From the NCBI GenBank assembly GCA_028704125.1, contig JAQVLM010000017.1:1-16771 (forward strand): DNA of 16,771 nt. Reading direction: 5' to 3'. This document shows, in pieces, positions 13,947-16,771 of this stretch; within the stretch, counting starts at the first letter, position 1; each line of letters opens with the position of its first letter. The notes beneath the pieces were generated by a model that searched no databases, was not told where the DNA came from, and worked only from the letters and a program-made list of their open reading frames with translations. A program made the translations under genes and the position numbers. This stretch comes from Opitutales bacterium. Its GTDB lineage: Bacteria > Verrucomicrobiota > Verrucomicrobiia > Opitutales > JAFGAQ01.

Positions 13947-14097
13947 GATGTCGTCCATGATAGGCGCCCAAAGCGGGAATGAGTCAATCCCATCCTCACC
14001 ACCGATGACGGGCAGGCCCGAGTTTGACGAATCCTGCCCGATTACGGATGCAATTGTATTGCCGATTGCCGGGGAGTTTTTCAATATTCCGCGATCC
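13947..14097. promoter_or_regulatory. Divergent intergenic region between the HAD and epimerase genes
   Basis: About 150 nt separating two genes that point away from each other, so promoters in both directions are expected. On the plus strand a TTGACG occurs near 14028, but no fitting -10 box was found at normal spacing. Neither start has a strong ribosome binding site. No operator-like symmetry was noticed. Confidence 0.35.
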
Positions 14098-15105
14098 ATG
14101 AGAATTCTGCTTACAGGTGTCGCGGGCTTTATCGGAGCCCGAACCGCATCCCTTCTTCTTGCGCGCGGGCATGAAGTGGTCGGGGTCGATAACATGAACG
14201 ATTACTATGATGTTCGCCTGAAGCAGCATCGTTTGCAGGAGTTGGTCCGTGTTTCCGGATCAGAAAAACCGGTGGATGGTCTATCCGCCTTCAAAAGTGG
14301 AGGATTGTCCTACCATCCGATTGATGTGGAATCCTATTCGGCTCTGGAGCCGCTGTTCGCCGATGGCTTTGATGCGATTATCAACCTGGCAGCCCGGGCG
14401 GGGGTTCGCTACAGCATGGAAAACCCCTTTGTCTACCTCAACACCAACACGAAGGGGGTTCTGAATCTGGTTGAGCTTGCCCGCAAAAACGGAGTGGGAA
14501 AGCTGGTTCAGGCCTCCACATCGTCCCTGTATGCGGGTCAGCAGATGCCCTTCCACGAGGACTTGCCGGTGAACACGCCGATATCGCCTTATGCAGCGTC
14601 CAAGAAAGCGGCGGAGGCGATCGCATATACCTATCACCACCTCTATGGTCTGGATGTTTCCATCCTGCGATATTTCACAGTCTTCGGGCCAGCCGGTCGG
14701 CCGGATATGAGCCCCATCCGTTTTATCCGCTGGGTGGATGAGGGGACTCCGATCACACTGTTTGGCGATGGGACCCAGTCCCGAGATTTTACCTACATTG
14801 ACGACATTGCCGAGGGGACTATTCTCGCACTCAAGCCGCTCGGGTATGAGGTTATCAATCTGGGTGGTGGAAATGAGCCTGTGACGATCAATGCATTCAT
14901 TCAGCGCATTGAAGGGCATCTTGGCAAGCAGGCCCGGATTGATCACAAGCCCTTCCACAAAGCGGACATGATGGACACTTCGGCTTCGATTGAAAAAGCC
15001 CGACGCTTACTCGACTGGAGCCCGAAGGTCGATGTTTGGGATGGCTTGAAGCGCACCATTGATTGGTATCTTTCCCAGCCCTGGATGCGGGAGATCCAGC
15101 TCTGA
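14098..15105 (+). CDS. NAD-dependent nucleotide-sugar epimerase, UDP-glucuronate 4-epimerase-like
   Basis: Extended short-chain dehydrogenase/reductase that probably interconverts UDP-glucuronate and UDP-galacturonate for cell-surface polysaccharide. The protein is 335 residues from ATG 14098. The NAD-binding loop GVAGFIG (G7, G10, G13) opens the protein, followed by DNMNDYYDVRLKQHRL (31-46), the pattern of the CapI/GAE group. NLAARAGVRYSMENP (96-110), STSSLYAG, and the catalytic YAASK (Y165, K169) with upstream Ser/Thr at 141-143 are present. RYFTVFGPAGRPDM and GDGTQSRDFTYIDD mark the substrate domain. The frame is open upstream to 13930, but residues before this ATG are not family-like and run into the HAD gene. 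No Shine-Dalgarno is seen. The substrate assignment rests on sequence resemblance and could be a related 4-epimerase. Confidence 0.88.
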   Translation: MRILLTGVAGFIGARTASLLLARGHEVVGVDNMNDYYDVRLKQHRLQELVRVSGSEKPVDGLSAFKSGGLSYHPIDVESYSALEPLFADGFDAIINLAARAGVRYSMENPFVYLNTNTKGVLNLVELARKNGVGKLVQASTSSLYAGQQMPFHEDLPVNTPISPYAASKKAAEAIAYTYHHLYGLDVSILRYFTVFGPAGRPDMSPIRFIRWVDEGTPITLFGDGTQSRDFTYIDDIAEGTILALKPLGYEVINLGGGNEPVTINAFIQRIEGHLGKQARIDHKPFHKADMMDTSASIEKARRLLDWSPKVDVWDGLKRTIDWYLSQPWMREIQL

Positions 15106-15134
15106 ACGGAGCATAACCCGGACGAGTTGAGCCC

Positions 15135-16187
15135 ATGGCCGGAAAGACGATCGGATGGTTCCTTGTTGCCGGCCTTGTGGTGCTGGTCGGTGTCGGGATG
15201 TGGAGGATCCGAGTGGACCAGGATGAGCCGACTTGGACCTTTGAAAGGCGACCGGAGGGCATCATGGGGACGGAGTGTCTGCTGCGGGTTGTGGTGGATG
15301 GAGGGATGCGTGAACGGGCTGATGATATTTTGGATGCGGCAGAGGCGAGGATCCGCTTTGTGGAGGCTGTCGCGAGCAACTGGATTGATAGTTCAGAGCT
15401 GTCGAGACTCAATGCGGCTGCCGCTTTTGAACGGATTCCGGTTTCGGCAACACTCTCCGCGATCTTGAAAGAGAGCCAGACGGTATATGCTTTGTCCGGC
15501 GGCGCATTTGATGTGACCTGCCGTCCAATGATTGTCCTTTGGAAGGAGGCCGGGCGCATTGGATCCGTTCCCGATGCATCCGCGATCGAGGTTGCACGGG
15601 CGGCTTCCCGATGGGAGCTCGCTTCCTGGGATGAGGATGGACTGATCAAAGGCGAGCAAAGTCTGTGTTTCGATTTGGGCGGCGTTGCAAAAGGCTTTGC
15701 GATCGACGAAGCCGTGGATGTCATGATGCGTCTGGGGGCAAAAGGGGCGCTGGTGGACATCGGAGGAGACCTTAAGACAGCGGGGCGTTCTTCTGCCCCG
15801 GATGGCGGGTGGTCGGTCGATGTGCGCGATCCCGATAGCGATGGAGTGGTGGGAACCCTGCGGGTGCCGGCAGGAATGGCCATTTGCACCAGTGGAGACT
15901 ATGCGCGGTATGTCACAATCGGAGGTGCGCGTTACAGCCACATTCTGGATCCCCGCAGCGGAATGCCTGTCAATGCGATTCCATCAGTGACGGTTCTCGG
16001 GAGCTCTGCGATGCGTGTGGATGCATGGGCCACTGCGCTGGCTGTGTATGGAGAAGCCGGACTTGAATTGCTGCCGGATGGCATGCAAGCCCTGTTGGTA
16101 AAACGGGGCGTCACCAAAGGTGCTTCCCGTTGGGTCATGACCCCCGGAGTTGATTTCTCCCCTGCAGCGGTCCCCACCCAGCCCTGA
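15135..16187 (+). CDS. apbE: FAD:protein FMN transferase (ApbE)
   Basis: Membrane-anchored, extracytoplasmic enzyme that uses FAD to attach FMN covalently to threonine in flavoproteins such as Rnf or Nqr subunits. The protein is 350 residues. An N-terminal membrane helix (about 7-23) lacks a lipobox cysteine, so it is an anchored rather than a lipoprotein form. Motifs: EGIMGT (41-46), FDLGGVAKGFAID (179-191), VDIGGDLK (207-214), CTSGDYARY (251-259), YSHILDPRSGMP (267-278) and the metal-binding DAWATAL (297 onward). All expected FAD and Mg sites are present. It follows the epimerase by 29 nt and may be cotranscribed with it. The last residues, about 338-350, are not family-like and lie next to a transposase remnant, so the natural C-terminus may have been replaced. 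Confidence 0.94.
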   Translation: MAGKTIGWFLVAGLVVLVGVGMWRIRVDQDEPTWTFERRPEGIMGTECLLRVVVDGGMRERADDILDAAEARIRFVEAVASNWIDSSELSRLNAAAAFERIPVSATLSAILKESQTVYALSGGAFDVTCRPMIVLWKEAGRIGSVPDASAIEVARAASRWELASWDEDGLIKGEQSLCFDLGGVAKGFAIDEAVDVMMRLGAKGALVDIGGDLKTAGRSSAPDGGWSVDVRDPDSDGVVGTLRVPAGMAICTSGDYARYVTIGGARYSHILDPRSGMPVNAIPSVTVLGSSAMRVDAWATALAVYGEAGLELLPDGMQALLVKRGVTKGASRWVMTPGVDFSPAAVPTQP

Positions 16188-16771
16188 CCAATGGGTGGAG
16201 CGCTTTGGTTACGCTCCTGTGCTGGCGGAGACCTTAACGGATCCGGAAAGCTACGCTGGCACCTGCTACAAGGCCAGTAACTGGCAGGCTGTGGGCAGCA
16301 GCGCCGGATACAGTCGCCACCGTGCCGACTTCTATGTGCCCAATGATCGCCCCAAGCAGATTGTGACTGCATGAACTCGATGAGCAGGCACGCACACACC
16401 TGCGCGCCACCCAGAAGGATTCGTTGCATGAGCTGCTCAGGATAGCACCGGACCGCGATCCAAGAACATCCATTTCAGTATCGGGGCAGTGTTGTATATC
16501 GTGGCCATGGCACTACTGGCGGGGCGCCGTGAGATTGCTGAGATTGCCCGCTTTGACACCACCTTAAGCCAGTTCCAGCGCACCAAATTGGGCCTGCCCT
16601 TGAAGAAAGGCCGAAGGCTTTCCGTCAGGTGCCCGGTTACAGTGTCTTCTACCAGCTTTTCCGCCGGATGAACCCGGGAGCCCTTCGCCGCGTTGCTGAC
16701 AAACGGGTTCCAGTAGCAGGCCGGTTCCCTTTCCATTGCCTTGGTTTTGGATGGAAAAATGATCCGCGACC
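16186..16771 (+). pseudogene. Decayed transposase: DUF4338/DruA-like part followed by ISAs1-type DDE transposase (runs off the window)
   Basis: The pieces lie in order but in different frames. From 16186: WVERFGYAPVLAETL then GTCYKASNW (end of a DUF4338-like domain). From about 16367, shifted by one base: LHELDEQARTHLRATQKD. From about 16459, shifted again: IGAVLYIVAMALLAGRREIA then IARF and LSQFQRTKLGLP, typical of the region preceding the ISAs1 catalytic domain. From 16614, shifted: VPGYSVFYQLFRRMNPGAL. From about 16700, shifted again and with a TAG at 16714-16716: QAGSLSIALVLDGKMIRD, which contains the first catalytic aspartate (codon 16750-16752). That is at least four frameshifts and one stop, plus loss of the 5' part. 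It is inactive. No inverted terminal repeat is visible. The 16188-16771 stretch holds no other gene. Confidence 0.8.

Noticed and set aside
13959..14195. N-terminal extension of the HAD gene and, on the other strand, of the epimerase (13930-14097)
   Set aside because: Both extensions run over the neighbour's start region and are not family-like; the conserved first strands begin at the chosen ATGs.
14897..15889. 330-residue open frame on the minus strand opposite apbE
   Set aside because: Rich in Ser, Pro and Arg as antisense frames of GC-rich genes are, and ApbE motifs on the other strand are complete.
1..16771. A phage-defence system based on the DruA-like and MoxR/VWA hits
   Set aside because: The DruA-like part is a fragment of a dead transposase without Druantia partners, and the MoxR-VWA genes form the complete, well-known Bat cluster rather than a defence ternary system.

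Overview
The window is bacterial chromosomal DNA of moderately high GC, densely packed, and carries 14 recognisable protein genes plus one decayed transposase. No rRNA, tRNA or CRISPR array was seen. The complete Bat aerotolerance operon with a BatB-BatC fusion, the long two-domain LeuA, a SUI1/YciH factor and the near absence of Shine-Dalgarno sequences suggest a Gram-negative-type, non-proteobacterial lineage. My best guess is Verrucomicrobiota (Opitutia-like). This is an inference from gene style, not from a marker gene.

Layout. (1) Positions 3-2058, plus strand: the end of a mannose-1-phosphate guanylyltransferase, then ruvX and purN, the last two almost or actually overlapping. (2) Positions 2257-4354, minus strand: leuA (2-isopropylmalate synthase) followed by a SUI1/YciH-like gene whose start overlaps the leuA stop by 11 nt. 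(3) Positions 4355-4675: the leuA upstream region. It holds a good -35/-10 pair with a palindrome in the spacer, a 16-codon ORF ending Leu-Met-Leu-Pro-Leu whose ATG falls where transcription should start, and several competing stem-loops. I read it as a candidate leucine attenuation leader. (4) Positions 4676-13160, minus strand: one gene cluster transcribed in the order moxR, DUF58 gene, a DUF4381-like membrane gene, batA, batB-batC fusion, batD, batE. (5) Positions 13326-13946, minus strand: a YqaB/beta-phosphoglucomutase-like HAD phosphatase, divergent from (6) a UDP-glucuronate-4-epimerase-like gene (14098-15105) and apbE (15135-16187) on the plus strand. (7) From 16186 to the right edge: a transposase pseudogene (DUF4338/DruA-like part joined to an ISAs1-type DDE part) broken by several frameshifts and a stop, abutting the apbE stop codon.

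How the parts work together. The moxR-bat cluster should form a membrane and periplasmic complex: a MoxR AAA+ ATPase, three von Willebrand factor A proteins (DUF58, BatA, BatB), TPR adaptors (BatC, BatE) and the large secreted BatD. Its exact biochemical task is not settled in any organism I know of. The flanking genes are housekeeping (purine, leucine, sugar-nucleotide and flavin maturation). The parts that are not routine are the leuA leader, the leuA/yciH overlap, the BatB-BatC fusion with its glutamine-rich tail, and the IS remnant at the apbE 3' end.
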